Source: an uncultured bacterium (lineage in GTDB: Bacteria; Planctomycetota; UBA1135; UBA2386). Taken from it: a stretch of 12,054 bases of DNA. A program made the position numbers and the translations under genes. Numbering within the stretch: the first letter of the stretch is position 1; the number at the start of each line of letters is the position of its first letter. Shown here in pieces: positions 1 to 6,446 of this stretch. The notes under the pieces were generated by a model that saw only the letters and a list, made by a program, of their open reading frames with translations, was not told the DNA's origin and did not search any database. The DNA lies in NCBI GenBank assembly GCA_938003515.1, contig CALKYL010000468.1, positions 1 through 12,054 on the forward strand, given 5' to 3'.

Positions 1-49
1 GCGACCACCGAGATCTACACTCTTTCCCTACACGACGCTCTTCCGATCT
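1..49 (+). other. Illumina TruSeq universal (P5) adapter remnant
   Basis: These 49 bases match, without mismatch, bases 10-58 of the TruSeq universal adapter as I know it, ending in the diagnostic GCTCTTCCGATCT. They are far less GC-rich than the rest of the window. This is untrimmed library adapter at a contig end, not genomic DNA. Genomic sequence starts at about base 50. Confidence 0.97.
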
Positions 50-51
50 TG

Positions 52-204
52 TTCGTGCGCGACGGCACCACGTGGAACCAGACGGCGTTCCTGAAGGCGG
101 CCAACCCGGCCAGCGGGTTCTTCGGGATCAGCGTGTCGCTCGACGGCGACAGCCTGGCCGTGGGCGCGATCACCGGCGCCAACGGCGCGACCGTGCTGCG
201 CTAG
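52..204 (+). CDS. FG-GAP repeat protein, C-terminal fragment (5' end missing)
   Basis: An open frame runs from the adapter junction to TAG at 202-204 and gives about 50 residues. It reads FVRDGTTWNQTAFLKA, then FFGISVSLDGDSLAVGAITG. This is the pattern of the FG-GAP (integrin-alpha-like) repeats found in secreted proteins of planctomycetes and related bacteria: a V(F)VRDG.TW.Q strand, then FG.SVSL.GD.LAVGA. Such proteins are exported beta-propellers of unknown ligand. The start and signal peptide are lost. The frame stops only about ten residues after the LAVGA strand, without the usual closing strand or any C-terminal module, so the protein may be truncated or misassembled. The fragment abuts adapter sequence, so its linkage to the rest of the contig should not be trusted without read support. 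Family call is good; completeness is unknown. Confidence 0.7.
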   Translation, partial: FVRDGTTWNQTAFLKAANPASGFFGISVSLDGDSLAVGAITGANGATVLR

Positions 205-510
205 AAGGCACGAACCCGTCGTTCGCGTCGTCGATCCTCGTTCCCGCAGGCGACCTCCTGCAGGTCGTCGCGACGGAACGGGCGCCGCGCTCGAAGCGCA
301 CGCCTCGCGCGCGTGGGCCCGTTGGAGCCGGACGACGGGGTGGTCTCGGCCTCCGGAACGACCAGGGGCGGACGCAGGATCGCGTCGCGGCGCGCGTTCG
401 CCTCCGCGGCTGCGAACGATCCCGGACGGCGAGCCGGTCTCCACCGACCATTGGTCGACGGCCGCGGCTGCACCGCGGCGTGGCGCGATCCGAGGCCGGT
501 TGCCGCCGCC
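205..510. other. Non-coding gap between convergent genes
   Basis: Convergent genes end at 204 (+) and 511 (-). Frames across this gap are open in several registers because of high GC, but they give arginine-rich, low-complexity translations and no recognisable domain. Apart from the hairpin at 251-267 I see no RNA gene, repeat or start signal here. Confidence 0.5.
251..267. terminator. Possible bidirectional hairpin between convergent genes
   Basis: CGACCT (251-256) and AGGTCG (262-267) form a perfect 6-bp stem around a 5-nt loop, extendable by a G-T and a G-C pair to 249-269. It lies between converging genes, where a terminator is expected. There is no T-run on either strand, so the call is weak. 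Confidence 0.25.
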
Positions 511-1752
511 CTATCGAGGCCCGTCCCGGCCGTCGTCGAAGCGGTAGCGCCAGTAGAACGCCGGCGCGACGCGCTGCGTGTCGTCGTCGGCCAGCACGAA
601 CGCGAAGCCGATCTTCGACGGTCCCGGGTCCTGCCGGCGCTCGTTGTACTGCGTCGCACCCCAGCGCTCGCCGACGGCGACGAACTCGAACCCGACGAAG
701 CGCTCGGCGGCGCGGTCCCACACGGCGCGGCCGCGCAGCGCCGTCGCGACACCGCGCACGCGCTCTCCTTCGGGCTCGCCCGGCGCGATCCAGCGACCGC
801 GCTGCTCGGCGCGCGTCTCGCCCCACAGACGCAGGTGCACGGCCTCGTCGTCGACGGCGACGACCGCGCTGGTCAGGCGCGCCTGCTCGACCGCGTCCTC
901 CGGCAGCGGCGGGGTCTGGCCGCGCACCGAGTCGACGAGGTGCAGGCAGACGAGCCGCTCGACGAGCCCCCGCGGCACGTCGCGCCGCGCGCCGACGTCG
1001 AGCGATCCCGGCACGAAGCCGGCGGCTTCCGCGCGGGTGAACCAGACCTGGTCCTCGTTCCACGCCCGTGTCCGCCAGTCCTCGCCGACCGGGCGATCGA
1101 GGTCGCGCATGTACTCGCGCAGGACGAGCCCGTCCGCGGGGCAGCGATCGACGAAGCGCTCGGTGTCGGCGAGCTCACGCCGCCGCTCTTCCGACAGCGC
1201 GCGCTGCTCCGCGGGCAGCTCGCGCCAGCGGTCGAGCGCCTCGCGCAGCGTGCGCGCCAGTCGGTCGGGGCTCCGCGTGTTGCACGACGCCAGCAAGACC
1301 CCGCTCGGCGCCAGCGCGTAGATGCCCTGCCGCGTGCTCGTAGGCTGTGTGCGGCCGCCGTAGTGGCCGCCTTCGCAGAAGCCCTGGAACGCGCGGCACT
1401 CGGCGTCCTCGCCGCGCTGCAGGCGGCCGACCTCGTCGGCGGCCAGCACGAACGAGTCGAGCAGCGTGCGAACCGCGGCGTCCGTCCAGACCGACCGTCT
1501 GGCGACCACGCCGTTGTTTCATGTCTGCCCGAGCGGATGGCCGTTCATCGCCCACAGCAGCACCGGCTTCTGTTGCTCGCTCGCCGCGAGCATCGCGGCC
1601 CGCAGCTCGGCGCGCCACGGCAGCGAACGCCAGGCGAGCTCGGCGCCGGCCGGCACGATCGCGCGCAGGTCGCGCGCGAACGCCTGCTCGTCGAAGTCCT
1701 GCGCGAGCCCGGAACAGGCGAACAGCACGAGGCCACAGACGAGACGCGCCAT
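511..1752 (-). CDS. Exported thioredoxin-fold protein with in-frame UGA (candidate selenoprotein or nonsense-interrupted gene)
   Basis: The frame opens at ATG 1752 and closes at TAG 511-513, with one internal stop, TGA 1519-1521, at codon 78. Read through, it is 413 residues. Residues 1-18 are a signal peptide (LVLFAC resembles a lipobox; GLA|Q is a possible SPase I site). Residues 62-71 (KPVLLWAMNG) are the first thioredoxin strand. They are followed by HPLGQT, then the UGA, then NNGVVARRSVW. TRQGIYALAPSG (140-151) fits the later strands after the cis-Pro position. The remaining C-terminal part, including FVGFEFVAVGERWGATQYNE, is not recognised. From memory, planctomycete relatives read HPLGCTNNNG; here Cys is replaced by Gln and the UGA falls two residues on. 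Both sides are in one frame and fit one family, so this is a single gene. A standard gene finder would split it into 1519-1752 and 511-1509 (GTG start). No clear Shine-Dalgarno is seen. It lies 70 nt downstream of the membrane-protein gene, probably in one operon. Confidence 0.75.
1477..1512 (-). promoter_or_regulatory. SECIS-like stem-loop downstream of the in-frame TGA
   Basis: On the coding (minus) strand a perfect 6-bp stem, CCAGAC (1502-1497) with GUCUGG (1491-1486), closes a 5-nt loop GGUCG (1496-1492). Lower pairs extend it with bulges: GGCG (1512-1509) with CGCC (1480-1477), and UCG (1505-1503) with partners in 1481-1484. The apical loop starts 22 nt after the UGA. Bacterial SECIS elements have a short apical loop with G in the first two positions, roughly 16-37 nt after UGA, and the E. 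coli fdhF element has a GGUCU-type loop with a bulged U below. This hairpin fits that description. High GC makes chance stems common, so this is suggestive only. Confidence 0.4.
1519..1521 (-). other. In-frame TGA, candidate selenocysteine codon
   Basis: Codon 78 of the thioredoxin-fold gene is TGA, between HPLGQT and NNGVV, exactly where the redox-active residue of this fold is expected. The upstream and downstream parts are in the same frame with no indel. A one-base change from TGC or TGT (Cys) would also give TGA. Sec insertion, nonsense mutation and sequencing error all remain possible; the stem-loop just downstream favours Sec. Confidence 0.4.
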
Positions 1753-1822
1753 GGCCGAGATGCTCGCGGCTCACGCGCGGGCGGTCAATGCGCCCGATCG
1801 CGCGGCCGGCCACCGCCCCGCG

Positions 1823-2368
1823 TCACGCGCCGCGGCAGGCCGCCCACACGCGCTCGGCGACCTCGAACCCGCGCCGGCCCGCCGCCAGCAGCCAGTCGGT
1901 CGCGGTCTCGGCCCAGCCCCAGTCGAGCGCGTTGCCGAGCAGCAGGACCGCGGTGACCGGGATCGCGATCTTGCCGGCCAGGACGCCGAGGCGGAACACG
2001 GCCCGCAGCACGTGCAGCCCGACCCAGACGCCGACGAGCGTCAGGCAGACCGCCAGGGCGGTCGTCAACGGATCGGGGTTCTGGCCGTACGACAAGAAGC
2101 CGGCGAACGCGCCGCCGAGGGCCGCGATGCCCGCGAAGCCGACCGACGAATCGCGCGCCGCGCGGCGGCGGGTCGGCGCCGGAGGCGCGGGAGGAACCGT
2201 TGGCGCGAGCACGGGTGCGGCACCGGGCGCCGCGTCGGGGTGCGCCGGCGCGGCCGGGGACGTGCACCGGCACGGCCAGAAGCGTCGCGGCCGCCCGCGG
2301 CCGTCCGGGGAGGGGCCCGCGTGCCCGGCGCATGCGGTTCGCGGAGCGACGTCTGCGGGTGCGCTCAT
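1823..2368 (-). CDS. Small membrane protein with Pro/Ala-rich N-terminal region, unknown function
   Basis: I do not recognise the family. The 181-residue product has a polar N-terminus with four Cys (C13, C16-free segment aside: C13, C33, C35 and, later, C108/C178), an Ala/Pro-rich linker at about 39-67, a basic patch TRRRAARD, and then three hydrophobic segments at about 76-93, 102-122 and 127-147. A short amphipathic tail (about 156-181) follows. The linker probably places the N-terminus on the cytoplasmic side, but topology is inferred. The start at ATG 2368 is chosen because AAGGAAG (2381-2375) lies 6 nt upstream. A longer frame to 2602 exists but adds only Arg/Pro-rich sequence with no ribosome site. 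It is the first gene of a minus-strand pair, followed 70 nt later by the thioredoxin-fold gene. It stands divergent from the Cys-rich secreted protein at 2621. Confidence 0.7.
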   Translation of the reverse strand: MSAPADVAPRTACAGHAGPSPDGRGRPRRFWPCRCTSPAAPAHPDAAPGAAPVLAPTVPPAPPAPTRRRAARDSSVGFAGIAALGGAFAGFLSYGQNPDPLTTALAVCLTLVGVWVGLHVLRAVFRLGVLAGKIAIPVTAVLLLGNALDWGWAETATDWLLAAGRRGFEVAERVWAACRGA

Positions 2369-2374
2369 GGCGCG

Positions 2375-2381
2375 CTTCCTT
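2375..2381 (-). promoter_or_regulatory. Ribosome binding site for the membrane-protein gene
   Basis: AAGGAAG on the minus strand lies 6 nt before ATG 2368. It is one of the few clear Shine-Dalgarno sites in the window and decides the start against the longer frame that opens at 2602. Confidence 0.7.
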
Positions 2382-2484
2382 GCCGCGCGGCACCGCGGAC
2401 TATTCGCGAACGGCAGCGCGCAGGTGCCGGGGCCCGGGCCAGGCCGGGGCGGCGACTCCCTCGCGCGACGCCGGAGCCGCGCAC

Positions 2485-2503
2485 GGCGAGGCTGGGCCTC
2501 GCC
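2485..2503. repeat. 7-bp perfect inverted repeat in the divergent intergenic region
   Basis: GGCGAGG (2485-2491) and CCTCGCC (2497-2503) flank a 5-nt spacer. It lies mid-way between the divergent starts at 2368 and 2621, where an operator or a leader hairpin could act. No function is shown. Confidence 0.35.
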
Positions 2504-2560
2504 ACGACCCCGATTTCGGAGACGAGCGGGCCATTCGAGGGATGTCGATCGCGGCGCCAC

Positions 2561-2584
2561 GGTCGGCGGGCTCGTCCGCCGACC
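2561..2584. repeat. 9-bp perfect hairpin upstream of the Cys-rich protein gene
   Basis: GGTCGGCGG (2561-2569) pairs perfectly with CCGCCGACC (2576-2584) across a 6-nt loop, ending 36 nt before ATG 2621. It is the strongest stem in the divergent region. It could be a 5' leader structure or an operator. It has no T-run, so it is not a typical terminator. Confidence 0.4.
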
Positions 2585-2620
2585 CGCGACCACCGAACCC
2601 ACGACCCGTTCCCCACGTCC

Positions 2621-3229
2621 ATGACCTCTACACGCACTGCTGCTCTCCTCCCGATGCTGCTCCTTTGTTCGTTCGGCCCCGCACCGGACGCCGCAGCAGC
2701 GGCACCCTCACCCGCTCTCGTCTACGTGGTCGTGCCACAAGGCCAGGCCGCGGGCTGTGGCTGCAAAGCGAGCTACACCGAGGACACCAACGACCTCGAA
2801 CACTCGTGGTCGTGCGCGGCGGGAAGCGGCAGCGTGCTGCTGATCCCGATGGAGCCGAAAGCGACCGGCGGCGCGTGCGAGAAGGTCGGTACGCGCTGCG
2901 ACACCAAGGAAGCGAGCGTCTGCCGATTCACGGGCAAGGTGAAGGTCTCGATCACCGGCTCGGCCTGCGACGGCGTCTACGTGCAGGGAGGCACCACGTT
3001 CCCCGTCGCGCGCAAGGTCAACACGACCGTCGACGTGAATCTGAACTTCACGGCCGAATGCGCGAAGCTCCAAGCACCGCAGACCCAGACGACCAGCTCC
3101 GGCGCGGTGAACGTCATGGCGCAGCTCGGCCTCGCGCCGGTCGCGAGCTACACGGTCGACCTGCAGTGCGCCGGGTGCGCGGAGCTCACGGCGACCGGTG
3201 GAGCGGGCGCCCCTGTCCAGCCCCAGTGA
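2621..3229 (+). CDS. Secreted cysteine-rich protein, unknown function
   Basis: This encodes 202 residues. Residues 1-28 or so are a clear signal peptide (TAALLPMLLLCSFGPAPDAAAAA), so the protein is exported. The mature part holds ten Cys, starting with a CGC pair (AAGCGCK) and ending with CAGC, which fits up to five disulfides. Alternating Val/Thr-rich stretches (KVKVSITGSAC, NTTVDVNLNFTAEC, ASYTVDLQC) suggest a beta-sandwich. I do not recognise the family. The start at 2621 is chosen because it begins the signal peptide; the frame upstream is open only through GC-rich bias and reads as low complexity. No Shine-Dalgarno is visible. It probably shares a transcript with the next gene, 12 nt downstream. 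The thioredoxin-fold protein encoded divergently could act on its disulfides, but only proximity suggests this. Confidence 0.8.
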   Translation: MTSTRTAALLPMLLLCSFGPAPDAAAAAPSPALVYVVVPQGQAAGCGCKASYTEDTNDLEHSWSCAAGSGSVLLIPMEPKATGGACEKVGTRCDTKEASVCRFTGKVKVSITGSACDGVYVQGGTTFPVARKVNTTVDVNLNFTAECAKLQAPQTQTTSSGAVNVMAQLGLAPVASYTVDLQCAGCAELTATGGAGAPVQPQ

Positions 3230-3241
3230 GCGAAAAGAACC

Positions 3242-4060
3242 ATGCGAATCTGGACCATCGCGGCCGGTCTGCTGCTCGTCGGCACGATCGGATCCGGCCT
3301 GCTGGCGCGGCTCGGTGACGAGCCTGCGCCGGCCCGCCCGTCGAATGCCTCGGCGGGCCCGCCGCCACGCATCGACGTGGCTTCGTCCGATCGTTGGCTC
3401 GCGGAGCTCGAGCGCGGCAACGCGATCCGCTTCGTCGTGGCCGAACCTCCGGACGACCCTTCGGACCGGGAGCCCGCGAACGCGCTGCCCGACGACATCG
3501 TGCCCCTGCCGACGCTCGACGAATCGGAGCGCGCGGAGCTGCGCGCGCGCTGCCGGCGGCTCGCCGCGGGTTGCAGGCAGCAGCTCGACGACCTGCTGCT
3601 GCACTTCGACGAGAACGACCCGGACCAGCAGCGTCGTTGGGGCGAATACGACCGCGAGACCGAGCTGTTCACCGCCTGCGAGCGCGCGGTCGAAGCGGGC
3701 ACGTTCTTCGTCGAAGCAGACGGAGTCTGGCGGCGCGCGCCCGGCGCGACGATCTTCCGGATGCCGTGGTCGAGGAACGGCCGGACCGTCTTCGTCCAGC
3801 TCGTGCTGCGACACAGCGAGCACTACGGCGTCGCGAACTCGGAGCGCTTCCTCTCGCACCAACGCGCCCTCGCCGCTGGCATGGTCGCGGATCGCTTCAA
3901 CGGGATGCCGTACGATCAGCGTCTCGCGCTCGTGGAGCGACGCGCAGACCTGTTGCGCTCCGCCCCGGATGCGCCGGAGACCCAACGGTTCCTAGCAGGC
4001 CACTTCCCGGACGACGTCGTGCTCCAGCAGCCGGAGCTGATCCTGCGGCCGGCGCTCTGA
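3242..4060 (+). CDS. N-terminally anchored periplasmic protein, unknown function
   Basis: This encodes 272 residues. Residues 1-22 (IWTIAAGLLLVGTIGSGLLA) form an uncleaved signal anchor or signal peptide. A Pro/Ala/Ser linker follows (about 26-45), then a mainly helical, charged domain. Visible blocks are DRWLAELERGNAIRFVV, a Cys-containing helix ERAELRARCRRLAAGCRQQ, LLHFDENDPDQQRRWGEYDRE, and FFVEADGVWRRAPG. No catalytic motif or known family is recognised. It begins 12 nt after the stop of the Cys-rich gene, with only a purine-rich stretch (GCGAAAAGAA) as ribosome site, so the two are probably co-transcribed. A hairpin just after its stop may end this transcript. Confidence 0.75.
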   Translation: MRIWTIAAGLLLVGTIGSGLLARLGDEPAPARPSNASAGPPPRIDVASSDRWLAELERGNAIRFVVAEPPDDPSDREPANALPDDIVPLPTLDESERAELRARCRRLAAGCRQQLDDLLLHFDENDPDQQRRWGEYDRETELFTACERAVEAGTFFVEADGVWRRAPGATIFRMPWSRNGRTVFVQLVLRHSEHYGVANSERFLSHQRALAAGMVADRFNGMPYDQRLALVERRADLLRSAPDAPETQRFLAGHFPDDVVLQQPELILRPAL

Positions 4061-4066
4061 ACGCCC

Positions 4067-4087
4067 GCCTCGGACCGATCCCGAGGC
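4067..4087 (+). terminator. Hairpin just after the anchored-protein gene
   Basis: GCCTCGG (4067-4073) pairs with CCGAGGC (4081-4087) around a 7-nt loop, 6 nt after the stop at 4060. A second small hairpin (ACCGA-CCA-TCGGT, 4092-4104) follows. There is no T-run, so this is at best a weak or Rho-assisted terminator. Confidence 0.35.
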
Positions 4088-4137
4088 CGGGACCGACCAT
4101 CGGTTACCCGCCCCGCCGAACGCACATATTCCCCGCC

Positions 4138-6279
4138 ATGCGCACCTCTCGATCTTGGCTCATCGGCGGATCGTCCGCATCCCTGCTGGCGATCCTGGCG
4201 TGCCCCGGCGGCGCCCAGCAGTGGCAGACGATCGCCGGCACGGCACGGCCGGCTCCCCGGGACGTCGCGATGTGCCGCGACGTCGATCGCGACCGCACGG
4301 TCTGCGTCAGCAACGACGTGTTCCTCTCGGGCAGCGGGTTCCGCACCTGGGAGCGCGTCGGCGGCGAGTGGGTGCTGCGCGAGCCGGGTGGACCGACCCC
4401 GGCGGTCTCCGTGTCCGAGAGTCTTCAGGTCGCCTGGCACCCCATGCGGCGCGCGACGATGCTCTGCACCGGCGGCGGCGCGACATGGCTCTACGACGGG
4501 CGCGACTGGCTGCCCGTCCCGACCGCGACGTGGCAGGACGCCGACGAGCCGAGCCTGTGCTGGGACGAGGCGCGGAACGTCATGGTCCTGTTCGACAGCG
4601 GACAGTTCTGGGAATACGACATCGCGGGCTCGTGGCAGCCCGTCGGTGCCCCGCTGCTGGTCAACGGTCTGCCGCTGCGCGCGGCCCGCATCGCCTACGA
4701 CCCGCAGAACCAGGACGTGCTGCTGTTCGGCGGACGGTCCGGCGCCGCCACGAGCGACCGCACGTTCCGTTACGACGGCATCGGTGCGACCCAGGTGTCC
4801 CCACCGACGGTGCCGTGGCCGCGCGTGCGGCATCAGCTGACCACGGATCCGACGATCGGGCGCGTCGTCCTCACCGGCGGCCACCTGGCCCTCGCGGGCA
4901 CCGGCAACGACTGCATCGAGCAGGTGCACGAATGGTCCGGCTCCGACTGGGTGCCGGCCCCACCGCTGCCGCGAGGACTGGCTCGTCACTCCATCGCGGC
5001 CGAGCCCGGCGGGCTCTTCGTCTACGGCGGCGAGGACGCCTACGGCAATCCATGGGTCACGCTGCGGCGCGACGCGGTCGGCAGCTTCGCCGTGGAGTTC
5101 TACGGGGTCTGCTACCCGTCGTCGAACGCCTGGACGCACGACTTCTCGCGCGGGGTCACCGTCGCGGTGTCGTGCCGGCAGTCGTTCGGCTCGGAGGTCC
5201 ACGAGTTCGACGGCTACCAGTGGCGGACCGTGACCACGGTCGGCCTCGGAGCGGCGAGCATCGTGCAGATCGGGTGGCATCCGAACAACGGCGTCATCGG
5301 TCTGACGCCGAACGGCGCGACGTGGGCTTATGACGGGGTCGCGTGGTCGCCGCTCAACGCGGTCGGCCCCACGCAACCGGCGACGCTGAGCTTCGACCCG
5401 GTGCTCGGCCGAACCGTGCTGTTCGTCGCCGCCGGCAGCGTGCCCGGCCCCCTCGCCAACGAGACCTGGCTCTGGGACGGCAGCACGTGGACGACGGCCT
5501 CGCCGCTCACGATGCCGCCGCCCACGGAGCTGCCGGCGATGTGCTTCGATCCGAGTGTCGGCACGACGTTCCTCGTGCGCGTCGTCGGCAACGTCGCGGC
5601 ACCCGACGCATGGCGCTACGACGGCGTGACCTGGACCCGGGCGGCGGGATCGGTGCCGCCGTTGCTGTTCCCGCGCATCGCCGGACACCCTTCGCTGGGG
5701 GTGGTGCTCGTCGGTCGCGTCGCCGCCGGGTCCACGACGCAGGCTTTCTTCCGCTACGACGGCGCGACGTGGCAGACGCTGCCGGCACCCCAGGTGGACC
5801 TTCCGTTCTTCCGCCTCGTCTACGACAGCTCTCGCGACGCCATCCTCGCCCATGGCCAACCGTGGTGCGACCAAGTGCTGACGACGACCCCCGCCAGCAA
5901 CAGCGTCTACGGGTCCGGTTGTTCGGGCTCCGGCGGCATCGCGCGGCTCGGAGCCGGCAACCTGCCCGACCTGGGCGCGACGGTCATCAGCGAGGTCGAC
6001 GTGGTCCGCGCGAACGCGCCGGTCGTCCTGTTCGCCGATCTCGCACCGGCGAACGTGGCGCTGCCCGGCGGATGCCGACAGCTGGTGCAGCGCCCGCTCC
6101 TGATCGACGTCGCCGCGAGCTCCCAGAGCGGCTTCGCGACCCTGACATGGGACGTGCCCCGGTCGACGGCGCTGCGCGGCGTGGTCGTCTACGAACAGGC
6201 GCTCGCGCTCGACTCGAACGGCAGCTTCCTCGGCTTCGCCGTGCTCAGCAACGGCCTCGCGCGCACGATCGGGGGCTGA
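4138..6279 (+). CDS. Exported Kelch-like beta-propeller protein with C-terminal planctomycete-type module
   Basis: This encodes 713 residues. The N-terminus (WLIGGSSASLLAILACPGGAQ) is a signal peptide, with a possible weak lipobox at ILAC. The body is a chain of Kelch/galactose-oxidase-type blades, each with a [WY].YDG..W strand and a following GG strand. Examples are TWLYDGRDWLPV, DVLLFGGRSGAATSDRTFRYDG, GRVVLTGG, GLFVYGGEDAYG, TWAYDGVAWSPL, TWLWDGSTWTT, AWRYDGVTWTRA and FFRYDGATWQTL. Propellers of this kind bind ligands or glycans at the cell surface; no catalytic copper ligands are evident. Residues about 590-713 form a separate module: YGSGCSGSGG, then LPGGCRQLVQRPLL, then the D.P.S..L.G....Q segment, ending LSNGLARTIGG. 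Related modules end the next two proteins. Start 4138 is chosen for the signal peptide. The upstream 77 bp contain an AT patch (CACATATT, 4124-4130) that could be a -10 element. Confidence 0.85.
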   Translation: MRTSRSWLIGGSSASLLAILACPGGAQQWQTIAGTARPAPRDVAMCRDVDRDRTVCVSNDVFLSGSGFRTWERVGGEWVLREPGGPTPAVSVSESLQVAWHPMRRATMLCTGGGATWLYDGRDWLPVPTATWQDADEPSLCWDEARNVMVLFDSGQFWEYDIAGSWQPVGAPLLVNGLPLRAARIAYDPQNQDVLLFGGRSGAATSDRTFRYDGIGATQVSPPTVPWPRVRHQLTTDPTIGRVVLTGGHLALAGTGNDCIEQVHEWSGSDWVPAPPLPRGLARHSIAAEPGGLFVYGGEDAYGNPWVTLRRDAVGSFAVEFYGVCYPSSNAWTHDFSRGVTVAVSCRQSFGSEVHEFDGYQWRTVTTVGLGAASIVQIGWHPNNGVIGLTPNGATWAYDGVAWSPLNAVGPTQPATLSFDPVLGRTVLFVAAGSVPGPLANETWLWDGSTWTTASPLTMPPPTELPAMCFDPSVGTTFLVRVVGNVAAPDAWRYDGVTWTRAAGSVPPLLFPRIAGHPSLGVVLVGRVAAGSTTQAFFRYDGATWQTLPAPQVDLPFFRLVYDSSRDAILAHGQPWCDQVLTTTPASNSVYGSGCSGSGGIARLGAGNLPDLGATVISEVDVVRANAPVVLFADLAPANVALPGGCRQLVQRPLLIDVAASSQSGFATLTWDVPRSTALRGVVVYEQALALDSNGSFLGFAVLSNGLARTIGG

Positions 6280-6446
6280 CGCCTGCCCGGGTACGCGCAC
6301 GCCGCGCCGCGAGCGCCCTCCGGAGCCGCGAAGGAGACCGCCGACTCGGCGATCGCGTGGGATCCATGCGTGACGCGGCGAGCCGGTCCATACTAGACGC
6401 CCGCGGAACCGGCGGCACACCCGGCCGCGAAAGCCGACCGCAACCC
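6280..6446. other. Intergenic region before the WDG-repeat gene
   Basis: This is 167 bp without a convincing gene. It contains a small hairpin, CGCCG-ACT-CGGCG, and a relatively AT-rich patch CCATACTAGAC around 6388-6398 that might be a -10 element. No -35 at standard spacing is evident. An in-frame ATG at 6366 would extend the next protein by 27 residues but would bury its signal peptide, so it is not used. Confidence 0.4.

Noticed and set aside
1486..1502. The GC hairpin at 1486-1502 as a plus-strand terminator
   Set aside because: It lies inside a gene on the opposite strand and has no T-run. A coding-strand role next to the UGA is the better reading.
313..1956. Long plus-strand frames opposite the thioredoxin-fold gene
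   Set aside because: They are Arg-rich and low in hydrophobic patterning. The minus-strand reading gives a signal peptide and a recognisable fold.
2369..2602. A 78-codon N-terminal extension of the membrane protein, starting at 2602
   Set aside because: The added sequence is Arg/Pro-rich, and AAGGAAG stands 6 nt before ATG 2368.
6366..6446. Upstream ATG for the WDG-repeat protein
   Set aside because: It would bury a clear signal peptide 27 residues in.
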